Below, piece by piece: positions 41,165 to 52,500 of a stretch of DNA of 64,000 bases. A program made the position numbers and the translations under genes. The stretch's first letter is position 1, and each line of letters begins with the position of its first letter. Source of the stretch: an uncultured Acidobacteriota bacterium (lineage in GTDB: Bacteria; Acidobacteriota; Blastocatellia; Pyrinomonadales; Pyrinomonadaceae). The DNA lies in assembly GCA_937859595.1 (NCBI GenBank), contig CALMAH010000016.1, positions 248,001 through 312,000 on the forward strand, read 5' to 3'. The notes under the pieces are model-generated. The model saw only the letters and a list, made by a program, of their open reading frames with translations. It was not told where the DNA came from and ran no database searches.

Positions 41165-44100
41165 TTAATGACCTCCTCGAATGGTGGTTGCAATCTGATG
41201 CCCCGCTAATCGCCCGCTCATCGGAACAATTCGCCCAAACAGAAATGACGGAACTAGCATGAACTTATAGCTGGCACCAAGTCCTGGTCTTCCCCCAAAT
41301 GCAATATCAATCGAATGAACGCTCGTCCCAAAAATGAATGCTCGACCGATGAGTTTCAGATCCGATTTTATTCGGAACCAAAGCCGAGAACCGGGCTTGT
41401 CAATAAAATTGTCCGGGTCGTTACTGAAAGCCATATCTGCGTCATGAGGCCTACAACCCTTGTTGTCTAAATCGTTAATGCCAGGCATACCTTGATCACC
41501 TCCAGACGGATACCCCGGGCCGCAGTAGTTCCCGTAAAGCGGAATGAGGGCTTCTAGACCCTTTCTTCTGAATCCATCCATCATCTGATTCCACCCGACC
41601 TTAAATCCTTTGTAGAATCCGATTCCGGCATGTTTGAAGAAGGAGGCCAGGTCCGGGAAACCTCTTCCTCTAAAGATCGCGTCCTGCATCCCTTTCTTGA
41701 TCCCGTTTGTCAGTGCGGTAAGCGGTGCGGCTGCTGCCGCAATTCCCAATGAGATCACCAGTTGCTTAAACTTGCCTCTTACTGCCAACTCGGCCAATTG
41801 AATCATTCCGACAATATCTGTGACCTTGGTGTAAATCTTAAGGGCTATTTCAGCAATTCTAGCAACAAGGCCGCTCAAAAGGCGTAGTCCCGGCAAAACA
41901 AAATCCAAGACAAAGAATCCAAGCCTGACCCATCTATTGTTCAGAACAGTTGCAACCGCAGCAGCAACTTTGCTGATCCATCTTCCAACTTTCTTAAAGA
42001 ACCGGCCTACGGCGCTCCAAAAGAGACCATCAGGATCTGTCCGGTTGATCGGATCATTTCCGCAATAACTGAACAGATTTAATGTCTGCGGAACCTCAAG
42101 ATTGCCCGAGGAGATCCCCATCGGATCGACTTGAGTGAATCTGCCCTGTTTCGAGTCGTAGGTTCTGTTTATCGCATAATCCAGACCGGTGGAGTTACTT
42201 CTATCATAGGATGTAAATCTCCGGCTTATGCTTCCGGTGGATTCTGCATTCAGCGCTGTTCCAAACGGAAGATGAGCCTGTTCGTAACTGCCGGCAGAGT
42301 TTGTTATCAGCTTCGTTCCCAGGCGGTCGGGGTGATTGAACTCAGTAAACTCCCCACCCGTTCCGTTTGGCGTTACGGTCGAAAGCAAGCGGTCGCCGAG
42401 ATACGTGTAGCTCTTTGTCCAAGTGGGGGTATGCTCGGTGAACTCGGTGTATTCGGCCAGCGTCGTGCCGCCGGTCGAGGCATAGATCGTCCACTGGTTC
42501 GAGGCATAGTCGAGCACCATCAGCCGGGCATTTGTCGAGCCGTATTCAAACGACTGAATATCGGTCGGCGTAGTGCCGTCCTGTTTTACGACCTTCAGTC
42601 GGTTCGCCGCGTCGTATTCGTAAAGCAGCCAGTCCGTCCCGTTTGCTGCCAAAGCACGGATCTGATTCCCCGCAACGTCATACTCAAACCCCGTGGTGGT
42701 GATCCGGTTCGACGTGTTGTCGTAGCTCAGATTTGGTATGCCGTCGAGCGGTATCGGCGATTTGTCAGCCGCATGCCCACTTGCCGTAACATTCGTACGG
42801 TTGCCGTATCGGTCATACGTGTAGTTTTGATCCCATAAACCACCGTTATGCCCACCCTTAGCTTTCGTCAGACGCCCCAGAGCATCAAATTCATACTCGC
42901 GGTTCCGGTTCGTGTCACGATGGTCAATGATCTTAGTCAGATGACCCGTTTTCCCGCTTAGATTCCCCGCACTCCCCAATCGGTTGTATTCATAGCTGAG
43001 ATCCAGCAGATCCTGAGAGTTTCGGATCGCCTTTTGATTCGTCAGCAGACCCGTCTGCGGGTCGAATGTGTATTCTTCGGTTACCTGATTTGTCCCCGAT
43101 GGCCCGATCTTGATCGAAGTCGTCTGATCGGAGGCATTGTAAACTATATCGTAAGCCTGAACCGTGCTGTTATAGGTCAATTGGGTCAAACGGCTTGCCG
43201 TGTCATAGTCGTGTACTACTGATCTCCGGGGATTGCCCGAAAGCCCATAGTGGGCCGGGTAGAGTACCTCCGTCACCCTGTCAAGCGGATCATAAATATA
43301 GTTGGTCGTCATCGGGTAGTTTTCGCGATAATCCACCGTCTGCTTATATTCGCTTACTCGCGATTCACCGTCATAGGTAAAATCCTCGGTCACTATCCCG
43401 TTTGTAACGATCTTCTTGATACGGGTCTTGTCACCCGTCGTCATGTATTCATACGCTACGGATGGCGCCGCGTGGATCGTGATCCCCGATTGCAGCGGAC
43501 CTGAAATGTCGTAGCTTCGGGATTGAATTCGATTGAGAGGGTCGTCATTACCCCCGGACTGGAATGAAAAATTCGTCCTTACGCCGCGAGCGTCCGTTTT
43601 TTGGACAAGGTTCGAGCGGTTGTCGTAAACAAATGCCTCAGCCCAGACAGCATCCTGATGTCCGATACCGACAAATGTCCCAGAGTTGTTGAGCGTTGCC
43701 GTCTGCTCGGCAAGTTTCTGTCGGGTTAGCCGCCCGAGAGAATCGTATTTGAATTTTCGTATCTGAGATCCCTGTTCTGTTTCTACAAGGCGTCCAAGCG
43801 TGTCGTATTTATACTTTGTCAGAAGGCTCCCCGAAACCGGATTGCCGCCGGAGATGATCTTTCCGCCCGGATTAGTGCTTTTGTCGGGGTTGGGTTCTAC
43901 AACATGTACAAGGCGGCCCTGCTGGTCATATCGCCCCCAACGTTCGCGTCCCCAGGCGTCAACCACTCGAATCGTATTGCCCGGCATCGCCGTCACGGAA
44001 TCGGGCAGAGTCGATTCATTGTAGAAGGCCTCGGTCGTGCTTCCGTCCGGCTCGACCACCTTTATCAACCGCCTCTGGTCGTCATAGAATTTCTCCGACC

Positions 44101-47100
44101 AATATACCGTTTGTCCTGAACGATATGGCCGCGACTGTTTCCACTCCTCGCCAAATTTTGTGTATTTTATCTCGACAATATCTACGATGTCGTTCGGAGC
44201 AAACGATTCCTCCTTCCGAATCAGCCCTATGCCATTGAGATATTTTTTCGACTTTCCGGCAAGCGGCCCCTGGCCCCAACCATCCGGTTCGCGCACTTCT
44301 TCCTCAACGGTCATTTCCTCATCGTCATAGGCTATCGTGGTATAGGCACCTGTTGACGAAACCGATCTTACCGGGCGAAGAGTGTCCGGGTTATACCATG
44401 TAACGGATGTCAGTCCGTTTGCATCGGTCGATTCCTTCACGAGGCCGGTTTCGTAGGAATACACAGCACTTGTCGTGATCCTGTGCGGCGATTGCGGGTC
44501 GGAACTGCCTCGGATTTGAAATAGTGGATAGGCGTATTGATTTTCTCTTTCAGTAGGTGTATCTGGGTCATCATAAATGATGCTTATCTCTTCGCAACAA
44601 GCACTGGACGATTTAACTAAATTACCGGTGATATCATACGCACGGGTTTCGATAATTTCTCCATTAAGATTCTGAGCATCACTATAGGTTGTAATTTTTG
44701 TTATGTTTCCGCGTTTTTCAGTATTAGAGTCATAAACGCTTATCTGGTCGTATTCAAAGCACTCATATGTGCAGATCAATTGAAGATCGCCAACCCAAAT
44801 TGTCTGACCCTCATATTCGCATTCGGAATGGTTCCACTCACCGTCAATGCACGGCCCCTCCTGAGTAAACGTAGTGAATGGATTATGGTTGTGGTTATGT
44901 TGTATTACGTCCGGAGCATCCACGAATGGCTGTTGCGTGTAGTTGTCATATTCATAATCGGTGCGGCTGACAATAGAGCTATCCGGGTTTTCGATCCTTG
45001 TGCTTTTAACAAGGTTGAATACATGTCTTCCACCAGTGAACTGCCCAGAACCATTAAAATGACCGGTATAAGCCAGGGAATTTTCATATTCTGCGGTCGA
45101 ACAGCGCAGAAGCGTATCTGAATTGTCGTAATCACATGACTTAGTTATTTGATTGAATTTATTTGTGCCGTAGGTATAAACGGTCTTTACGTAATGACCG
45201 TTTTCATCGAACACCTTGGCCCAGGCAGGGCGCGGGGAGTCGTAATTTATGTTATTGGTTCCATTACCCTGATCCCAACTGACTTGTGAAGATCCGACCA
45301 CCACAGGAGTTGAGCCGTCCATGACAATGGTTTCATCGGTAAATACTAAGCCATCATTCCATTGCCCTGGCGTTCTATGTGAGTACTGTTTGCTAATAAC
45401 CCCCGTAGGTTGGGTGATAGTAATACTTCTGGCCGGAGTGCCGTTTTTCCAGTCGCTATTGTTGACCGAGTATATGGTTACAGCATCTTCCTCAACATCC
45501 CGTCCTGCCCAGCTTTCTGTGAGCGTAGTATAGGTTGGGGCGTCAGTCAGTCCAACACCATTTGTTCTTCCGGATTCATTCGTTGTCGTTAGCGGGTAAT
45601 TATAGATGGCCTGCTTTGTCATTGTCCCGGCAATTACATCGCCCTGAGTTTGTGTACCCGTTTGCCAGTCCATGCCACGCTGTTCCACAACCTTGGTTAT
45701 CATTCCATAAGTCGAATAGGAATCGGTATCGTCGAACCAATAGCCGGTTTGAGTGCCCGGATAGTAGATCGCATCGATCACATCCACAGTGGATTGTCGA
45801 ACGACCGGGGTGATCCCGCTTGCAAAGGAATAATTCAATGTCAAAGGTTTGTAATGCAGCTGCAGAGCGAGGCGGGTTTTGCCTTCTCCATAAATCTCTT
45901 CCTGATCATCCATTCGCGGCACCTCGACCGAGATCAGCCTGTTAGATTCGTCATAGTTAAATGCGATTACCCGGCCTAGCGTATCCGTTATGGTTGCGAT
46001 TTCGGGACCCTGATTATTGCGGTAAGTTATAGAAATGAAATTACCCTGGGCATCGGTTATAAGGGTAGGATAAAGCTGGCGAGTCACACTTGTTCCGGCA
46101 GAATAGATAATGGTGGTCCCATTTGGGAGCTTTGCCCACCCACTGCCCCAAGCGAAAGGCGCAGAATAACCGACATAACAACTATAGTCAATAAAACTTC
46201 CGTCCGCCGTGTGGCCGTTAAAGTTAGTTTTGCCATTATGGTTGCTGATCTGGCCTGCGTATCCGTGTCGTGTTCCGTCTGCGTCCACCAGCATGCAACC
46301 GCCTTGTTCGCCCATGAAGACTATCTTGCCAAACCCCAGGGACCAACCGGGTGCAGGAAATCCCTTATCGATGTCATAGATCAATTCTGTATCGGATTTG
46401 TTCCATAATCGGGAGTTATAGTGTAGGTTCAGGGCAATATCTATACCCCTACCGGGCAATGAAACAACGGGAGCGGAAAGTTGAAAGTTGCCGTTTCCAG
46501 CTCCGCCATCCATAGGACCGCCGGGAGGGTTGCCGGGAAGATTCCCAGGTTCTACAGAGGATGGCCAGTTATCGTCATTCCAATCGCCTTCGGGAAGAAC
46601 AAGATTATTTTGGTTGCTGCGTTCTACCTGATTCTCTTTGGATTTTCCATTTCTATTTCCTTCACGTGAAGATATTCGTGTTCCTGATCGCTCGGTATTG
46701 TTCAATTGAGAGATCTCTTCGGGGTCTCTGGGGGTAACCGTTATTGTTACCTGTGCCTGTTGACCTCCCGACTCCGCCGTTATCGTGAAAGTGCCGGAAA
46801 CAGACCCATTAAAGATTCCACCAAAAAAAGTGCGTTGAGGGATTCTTCCGGCGGTGTCTGTTCGTGTCCAATTAAACGTTAACCCGCTGATGGGAATATT
46901 ATTCGTATCATATCCAACCGCAGATAGTACGGCCTGCGATCCCTTCTGGATCGTCATATCTCCGGGAAAGATCTGAATGCGATTCAAGGTTTGCGTAGTA
47001 GGACTGGAACGCCTGGGCGAAGCAAAAACTCCCAACCACTTGTAATATCCCGATCCAAAATACGCTGACAGAAAACGAAATCTTAATTCACGGGAAAATG

Positions 47101-47266
47101 AGCCAACCGAGCTTGAAACAGATTCAGGAGCAGCCGGAACAGAAATTGATAAAATGCTCACTATAACCAAGATGGAAGTCAATCGTTTTAAAAGACTGCA
47201 TTGACTTTTACTCATTAAAATCACTTTATTGTTGACTTTTGAAGTTTTTGCACCCTGTTTAGTCAT
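41165..47266 (-). CDS. Secreted RHS-repeat toxin with phospholipase-A2-like C-terminus
   Basis: The protein has 2033 residues. The ATG at 47266 has a strong AGGAAG site; a signal-like segment LTSILVIVSILSISVPAAPE follows. Residues about 100-185 form a bacterial Ig-like domain (VLSAVGYDTNNIPISGLTFN). RHS/YD repeats run from about 260 to 1740, ending with RTYDSKQGRFTQVDPMGIS and CGNDPINRTDPDG, the RHS-core end. The remaining ~290 residues have hydrophobic helices and then GNYCGPGYPSGGDQGMPGIN with GCRPHDADMA, a YxGPG...HD pattern of phospholipase A2 enzymes (His 1941, Asp 1942). It resembles polymorphic toxins that use RHS shells to carry a toxic tip. Confidence 0.85.
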   Translation of the reverse strand: MTKQGAKTSKVNNKVILMSKSQCSLLKRLTSILVIVSILSISVPAAPESVSSSVGSFSRELRFRFLSAYFGSGYYKWLGVFASPRRSSPTTQTLNRIQIFPGDMTIQKGSQAVLSAVGYDTNNIPISGLTFNWTRTDTAGRIPQRTFFGGIFNGSVSGTFTITAESGGQQAQVTITVTPRDPEEISQLNNTERSGTRISSREGNRNGKSKENQVERSNQNNLVLPEGDWNDDNWPSSVEPGNLPGNPPGGPMDGGAGNGNFQLSAPVVSLPGRGIDIALNLHYNSRLWNKSDTELIYDIDKGFPAPGWSLGFGKIVFMGEQGGCMLVDADGTRHGYAGQISNHNGKTNFNGHTADGSFIDYSCYVGYSAPFAWGSGWAKLPNGTTIIYSAGTSVTRQLYPTLITDAQGNFISITYRNNQGPEIATITDTLGRVIAFNYDESNRLISVEVPRMDDQEEIYGEGKTRLALQLHYKPLTLNYSFASGITPVVRQSTVDVIDAIYYPGTQTGYWFDDTDSYSTYGMITKVVEQRGMDWQTGTQTQGDVIAGTMTKQAIYNYPLTTTNESGRTNGVGLTDAPTYTTLTESWAGRDVEEDAVTIYSVNNSDWKNGTPARSITITQPTGVISKQYSHRTPGQWNDGLVFTDETIVMDGSTPVVVGSSQVSWDQGNGTNNINYDSPRPAWAKVFDENGHYVKTVYTYGTNKFNQITKSCDYDNSDTLLRCSTAEYENSLAYTGHFNGSGQFTGGRHVFNLVKSTRIENPDSSIVSRTDYEYDNYTQQPFVDAPDVIQHNHNHNPFTTFTQEGPCIDGEWNHSECEYEGQTIWVGDLQLICTYECFEYDQISVYDSNTEKRGNITKITTYSDAQNLNGEIIETRAYDITGNLVKSSSACCEEISIIYDDPDTPTERENQYAYPLFQIRGSSDPQSPHRITTSAVYSYETGLVKESTDANGLTSVTWYNPDTLRPVRSVSSTGAYTTIAYDDEEMTVEEEVREPDGWGQGPLAGKSKKYLNGIGLIRKEESFAPNDIVDIVEIKYTKFGEEWKQSRPYRSGQTVYWSEKFYDDQRRLIKVVEPDGSTTEAFYNESTLPDSVTAMPGNTIRVVDAWGRERWGRYDQQGRLVHVVEPNPDKSTNPGGKIISGGNPVSGSLLTKYKYDTLGRLVETEQGSQIRKFKYDSLGRLTRQKLAEQTATLNNSGTFVGIGHQDAVWAEAFVYDNRSNLVQKTDARGVRTNFSFQSGGNDDPLNRIQSRSYDISGPLQSGITIHAAPSVAYEYMTTGDKTRIKKIVTNGIVTEDFTYDGESRVSEYKQTVDYRENYPMTTNYIYDPLDRVTEVLYPAHYGLSGNPRRSVVHDYDTASRLTQLTYNSTVQAYDIVYNASDQTTSIKIGPSGTNQVTEEYTFDPQTGLLTNQKAIRNSQDLLDLSYEYNRLGSAGNLSGKTGHLTKIIDHRDTNRNREYEFDALGRLTKAKGGHNGGLWDQNYTYDRYGNRTNVTASGHAADKSPIPLDGIPNLSYDNTSNRITTTGFEYDVAGNQIRALAANGTDWLLYEYDAANRLKVVKQDGTTPTDIQSFEYGSTNARLMVLDYASNQWTIYASTGGTTLAEYTEFTEHTPTWTKSYTYLGDRLLSTVTPNGTGGEFTEFNHPDRLGTKLITNSAGSYEQAHLPFGTALNAESTGSISRRFTSYDRSNSTGLDYAINRTYDSKQGRFTQVDPMGISSGNLEVPQTLNLFSYCGNDPINRTDPDGLFWSAVGRFFKKVGRWISKVAAAVATVLNNRWVRLGFFVLDFVLPGLRLLSGLVARIAEIALKIYTKVTDIVGMIQLAELAVRGKFKQLVISLGIAAAAAPLTALTNGIKKGMQDAIFRGRGFPDLASFFKHAGIGFYKGFKVGWNQMMDGFRRKGLEALIPLYGNYCGPGYPSGGDQGMPGINDLDNKGCRPHDADMAFSNDPDNFIDKPGSRLWFRIKSDLKLIGRAFIFGTSVHSIDIAFGGRPGLGASYKFMLVPSFLFGRIVPMSGRLAGHQIATTIRGGH

Positions 47267-47472
47267 TCTATCTTCCTGACTGTTTAGAGTCGTGTTGAAA
47301 GGCTGGCTGGGAGCTTCTGGAGGGGTCTTCGCGGCAGAAGATCGCTTCCGGGAGTTCGAAGCCTGTTGCTTTCTGTTTTTCGGTCGGTGCCGCGGGTGTA
47401 AGAGCGGCCAATTGGTGCTGCATCGGATCGCAGCGGTTATTTCGATTGCCGAACACTCTACACGAAGCGGAA

Positions 47473-48813
47473 TTAAATTGTCAAGAACTTTTTTATCAGT
47501 GTTCGTAGTAAATGAAGATGTCCGGTTTCTTCATTGGCAGTAGTCGGGGCTGTGGGAATGTGGGAAAGTCTCGCCGATTTTTGGCGGGACTTTTCCAATC
47601 GGTTGAGGGAGACGGCGTTTTCAGCCGTTTCCCTCAACTGCGGCATTTCCACAGCTTTAATTTTGGGCCGACTTAATGAGGTGAAGCGTCCCAGTACCTG
47701 AGGGCCGTAGGTAACCGTGATGGTGTCGTCGAGGTGCTGGTGAACGATCACACGACAGCCTTCCATTGAGTGTCGCCAGGCCTGCCGCTCGATCTACAGG
47801 GTCATATTCTTGAACGTCACCGTATTTTCGCGTCTGACGGTCCGTTCGGTCTGGATCGAGAAGACACGGTCGAGGTCCGATCGGGTGCATGGCACGAAGG
47901 CCGAAGCTTCGGGCTCTGCCGCATCGACAGTGAACTTTCGATTGAACTCACGGATATAGCGTCTCTTGAGAAAGAGGTTCGCCTCTTCAGGCGAGGTGAT
48001 GTTTCTGATCCCCAGTTCCTGCGGAAGGCGTCCCTGTCAGGTGCGGAAGCTCCTCTGGCCTGCGGTAAGTATGCCGCGATCATCCTGATATCCAACTCCC
48101 GCAAAGCTCTTCCGAACTGCGTCAAGGCCTGCTTGTCCACAGGCCCTCCCTCCTTTGGCGTCGTCCAAAAATGGCTTCCGCAATCAGAATAAAGGCTGCA
48201 AAATACTCTGTGCTTTTCTATTACTTCCCGTATCGCCTCCAGGCACGTCGCCGTCGAATCTTCATCGACAAGTTGAGCGTAACAGATCTCGCTCGTCACA
48301 TCGTCCATCATCACGATGAGATCGTATAGCTGCCCGTCCTCAGCAAACCACCAATGCTCCAAGCCGTCGATATGCAGCATCATCCCTCGCACAGGCTTCC
48401 TCTTCCGTCGCTTGTGGTGCTTCTTTCGCGACCCCTTTTTTACCACCAACCCCGCCTCCTGCAGCAGGTTCCGCGCCCACGTATAGCTTATCGCGCTCAG
48501 ATGCTCTTCTACGATCTTCTCGTGAAAATGCAGCACGATGAAGTTAAAAATACTCATCCCGATACAGCCGCAATACCTCCTCCACCATCTCGACCAGTAT
48601 CCGACGCGGACTCACCTTTCCCAATCGCCCCTCGAACAACCCCTCAAACCCATTTTCCTCATACTTCTCCCGCAATCGCCTCAAGTGCCTCGCACTATAA
48701 CCCAATATCTCCGCTGCCTCGATCCAGATGATCTTCCCGGCATGCGCCCTAAATATAATCTACTGTCGCATCATAGCCTGCCCCACCGCGGCCTTCCCGT
48801 AGAGTTTCGTCAT
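47473..48813 (-). pseudogene. Decayed ISNCY-type transposase
   Basis: Translating the minus strand from ATG 48813 gives MTKLYGKAAVGQAMMRQ then a stop, then in the same frame AAEILGYSARHLRRLREKYE and EGLFEGRLGKVSPRRILVEM, an N-terminal transposase HTH, then a second stop. A frame shift leads to HIDGLEHWWFAEDGQLYDLI, YSDCGSHFWTTPKEGGPVDK and IRMIAAYLPQARG, the RNase H-like core with its Asp residues. Two more frame changes follow before the C-terminal MEGCRVIVHQHLDDTITVTY and GPQVLGRF. These segments match ISNCY (IS1202-group) transposases. At least one in-frame stop and two frameshifts make it inactive. Confidence 0.85.
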
Positions 48814-48884
48814 TCCCCGAATCTCCAATACCACACGCAATGCGGACATCTGATCTGCTACACACACGGACATATGATGTGCTA
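47516..48884 (-). mobile_element. ISNCY-like insertion sequence remnant
   Basis: The right end carries two imperfect 19-bp repeats (48842-48860 and 48866-48884; 16 of 19 identical), each with CGGACAT and GCTA. AGATGTCCG at the left end (47516-47524) is the inverted match of CGGACATCT at 48843-48851. The ends enclose only the decayed transposase. No target-site duplication could be made out. Confidence 0.65.
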
Positions 48885-48890
48885 ACTACA

Positions 48891-49544
48891 ACGAATGAAA
48901 TTTTTGTTGACAGGTTGCCGACACTCATGCTAGCTTTGTTGCATCTTTTGATGACGTTTCTTGTGGGCTCCCAATCGTAGGCCCGTTAAAGGTCGCCTGC
49001 ATTGGCGGAATCTGGTTAGTTGGTTCGACATACCAACTTTTCGGCAACCTCACTGTTACAAGAGGACTTGGGTGCCGTTGTTTTCCCAAATCGCGATTCA
49101 ACACACGAGCTTCCCGCGAGTGAATGTAACTGACTGGATCGTCGGACTCGGGAGAGAACAGACAATTAGGAAAAGGTGGATCCGGTTACTCCGACATGAG
49201 TTTGGAGTACCGGTTTTTGTTTTGGACAGAGGTCGCCTAGCGTGGCGGCTTTAACGAAGACGCCTGGCTGGTATTTCAGGTCCACTCGTTTTCTCTATCT
49301 TGAATCTCCGAAACCCCTAAAAGAGCTAGGGGGCTACAGCGTTCAGAGAGATAGGCAAAATTTGGATTACCAAGCTGTTTACGGGTGTGTTTTTTCGGTT
49401 TCGTATCACCGACTGCCCTTTTAGTATGGCCTGTTGTACGGATGCACCTAAGCGGGGCGGGGTTTACGAAGAAATATGTCTCAATCGAGTGATTCGCCGC
49501 TGAAAGCGGAGCGGGTTTAACAAGAACAGAAAAGTACGCCGAAA
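48891..49544. other. Noncoding stretch before the Tc toxin locus
   Basis: About 650 bp without a convincing gene. A TTGACA lies at about 48913 but its -10 match is poor. It presumably holds the promoter for the TcB-TcC gene; I see no terminator, tRNA or repeat in it. Confidence 0.4.
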
Positions 49545-52500
49545 ATGGAAAAAGAATCAAAGGAAAAAAACTCTACTCCGGATTTCCTGCGAAACGACCG
49601 CGGCAGGACGAAAACAAACGCTGTTGAAATACCCTCAATCAACCTTCCAAAGGGCGGCGGGGCGATCAAAGGCATCGACGAGAAGTTCTCAGTCAACGCG
49701 GTAAACGGGACAGCAGCGCTTTCGATTCCATTTCCTTTATCCCCAGCAAGAGGAGCGACACCCAGCTTAGGATTGTCGTATAACTCGGGTTCTGGCAACG
49801 GTGCCTTTGGCCTTGGGTGGAGCCTGAATCTGCCGTCGATTAAGCGAAAAACCGACAAACAACTTCCTCAATACGCGGACGCCATCGAGTCCGACATATT
49901 CCTTTTTTCCGAAGCAGAAGACCTAGTGCCCGAGTTTCAAAAAGAAACCGACGGTAGCTTTAGCGTCGACTCAGCCGGGGATTACATTATCAAAGAAGCC
50001 GATTCCACGGATGGCAACTTTCGCATCCGATATTTCAAGCCTCGCATAGAGGGTCTATTTGCTCGAATAGAGCGATGGCAGGATAAAGCCACGTCAGAAA
50101 TGAAGTGGCGTTTGATAACCAAAGAGAATTTCACCACACTGTTTGGCTGGACAGCCAAAACGAGAATTTTCGATCCGAATGATAGTAAACGGGTTTATCA
50201 GTGGCTGCCCGAATTTTCTTTTGACGACAAGGGCAATTGCATTAAGTATGTTTATAAGCGAGAAGACAGTAAGGGTTTTGATCCAGCCCTTCTGCACAAT
50301 CGAAACCGCTTCGTTGCCGGAAATATCACCTACACAAATTTGTATTTGAAAAGCGTTTTGTATGGGAACAAAACTCCTTACAAGACCTTTAATGACCCTT
50401 TCAACGCCGACCCGGATTTTTTATTTCAACTCACACTTGACTACGGCGAGCATGCAGCGGCGGCTCCATGCGCACCGATAAATGACTGGGACTTTCGTCC
50501 CGACGCCTTTTCGGAATACAAGCCCGGTTTTGAGATCAGGACAACGCGTTTATGCAGACGCGTTTTGCTTTATCACTTCTTTAATGAACTCCCTGGCGGT
50601 GCGGCACTAGTCAGATCTGTCGATTTCGAATTTGATACAAGCACGCAACGAGATTTCACGTTTCTTACGTCTTTCGTGAGCACGGGTTATATCAAAAAGG
50701 CGAACGGCACATACACGAACAAGAGTCTGCCTCCGTTCGAGTTTACTTATCAGGCGCACGAATGGAGCAAAGAAGTTAAAACGATACTGTCGGATGACAT
50801 TGTGCATTCGCCGAGCGGACTTGCGGACTCCTCGTATCAGTTTACGGATCTTTTCAACGAAGGGCTTTCCGGTATTCTCTCTGAACAAGCGGCCGGCTGG
50901 TTCTACAAGCATAATCTCGGAAACGGCGAATTTGCGCGTGCAAGGATGGTCTCTCCAAAGCCATCTTTTGCCGGACTTGGCGGTGGGTTGCAGCTCTCGG
51001 ATCTGGATGCCGACGGGCAAAAGCAATTGGTCAATTACGCGAGCGAACCAAAAGGTTACTTTGAGATCACCGACGATAACGAGTGGACGCCTTTTCGTAT
51101 TTTTAACGGTCTGCCAAATATTGATCTGCGCGATGCCAACACGAGGATGCTCGATCTTGACGGCGATGGTGTGGTCGATGCCCTGATTAGCGAGGAGCAG
51201 GCATTTACCTGGTACAAGTCCGAAGGTAAGAAGGGTTTTGCGGGTGCGCGGAGGACAGTTAAACCCTTTGACGAAGAGACCGGGCCACACATGCTTTTCT
51301 CCGACCTGACCCAAAGCATTTTTTTGGCTGATATGAAAGGCGATGGGCTGACCGACATCGTGCGAATCAGGAACGGAGAGGTCTGTTATTGGCCGAATCT
51401 GGGCTATGGCAAGTTTGGCGCAAAGGTTGCGATGGACAACGCCCCGATTTTCGACAACCCCGACTCCTTCAATCCAGCCCAAATACAGATTGCCGATATT
51501 GACGGATCAGGGACAGCGGACATTATCTATCAAGGGAAAAATAAGGTCACATGCTGGATGAATCTAAGCGGTAACTCATTCACCGCGCCCGTGTATGAAA
51601 TTGATTCGTTCCCTGAAATTTTCAATCGGTCTAGTGTCACGGTCACCGATCTGCTGGGCAATGGTGTCGCCTGCATAGTTTGGTCGAGCGATCTCAGCAA
51701 ACATTCTTTGACTCCGCTGAGATACGTTGACTTGATGAACAGCAAAAAGCCCCACTTGATGACCGGATATAAAAACAATCTGGGTAAGGAGGTGTCTTTT
51801 CTATATGCGCCCTCGACTAAATTCTACCTTGAAGACAAGAACGCCGGACGACCCTGGATCACCAAACTTCATTTTCCCGTTCATTGTATTGAACAAACCG
51901 AAACAAGGGATACTGTTTCGGGTTATCGGTTCGTCACATCATATAAATATCATCACGGTTACTTCGATCATGCTGAAAGGGAGTTCAGAGGTTTCGGATC
52001 GGTTGAGCAGATAGACACGGAGTACTTCGAGCACTGGGTTAAGGGCGGCGGAAGTAATGTTGTTGACGCGGAACTGCATCAACCCCCGGTTTTGACGCGA
52101 TCGTGGTTTCACACCGGTGCTTTCCTGCGACAAGACATTATTCTCGGACAGTATGCCGAGGAGTACTGGTACGAAGAGTTACAAAGGAAGGGGTTTCCCA
52201 TTGTTCATTTTGAAACCAGCTTGCCGGATGCGCGGCTGATCACGGCTCCCGCAATCAACCCTTCCTTTATCGCGGAGTTAAGCCCGCAAGAATGGCGTGA
52301 GGCGTTTCGAGCATGCAAGGGCATGGGTTTGCGCGTCGAGACGTTCGCCAAAGACGCTCCACTTGTCGAAGCTACAGATGACCAGATAAAGAGAGAAATG
52401 ACGCCGTACACGGTTGCAACTCACAATTGCGTGATCGAACTGCTGCAACCCAAAGGGAAGAACAAGTATGCGGTTTTCACGGTTAAAGAAAGCGAGTCGA

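Noticed and set aside
41165..47266. Many open frames antisense to the RHS gene
   Set aside because: The RHS repeat composition creates long shadow frames; none has its own start signals or domain.
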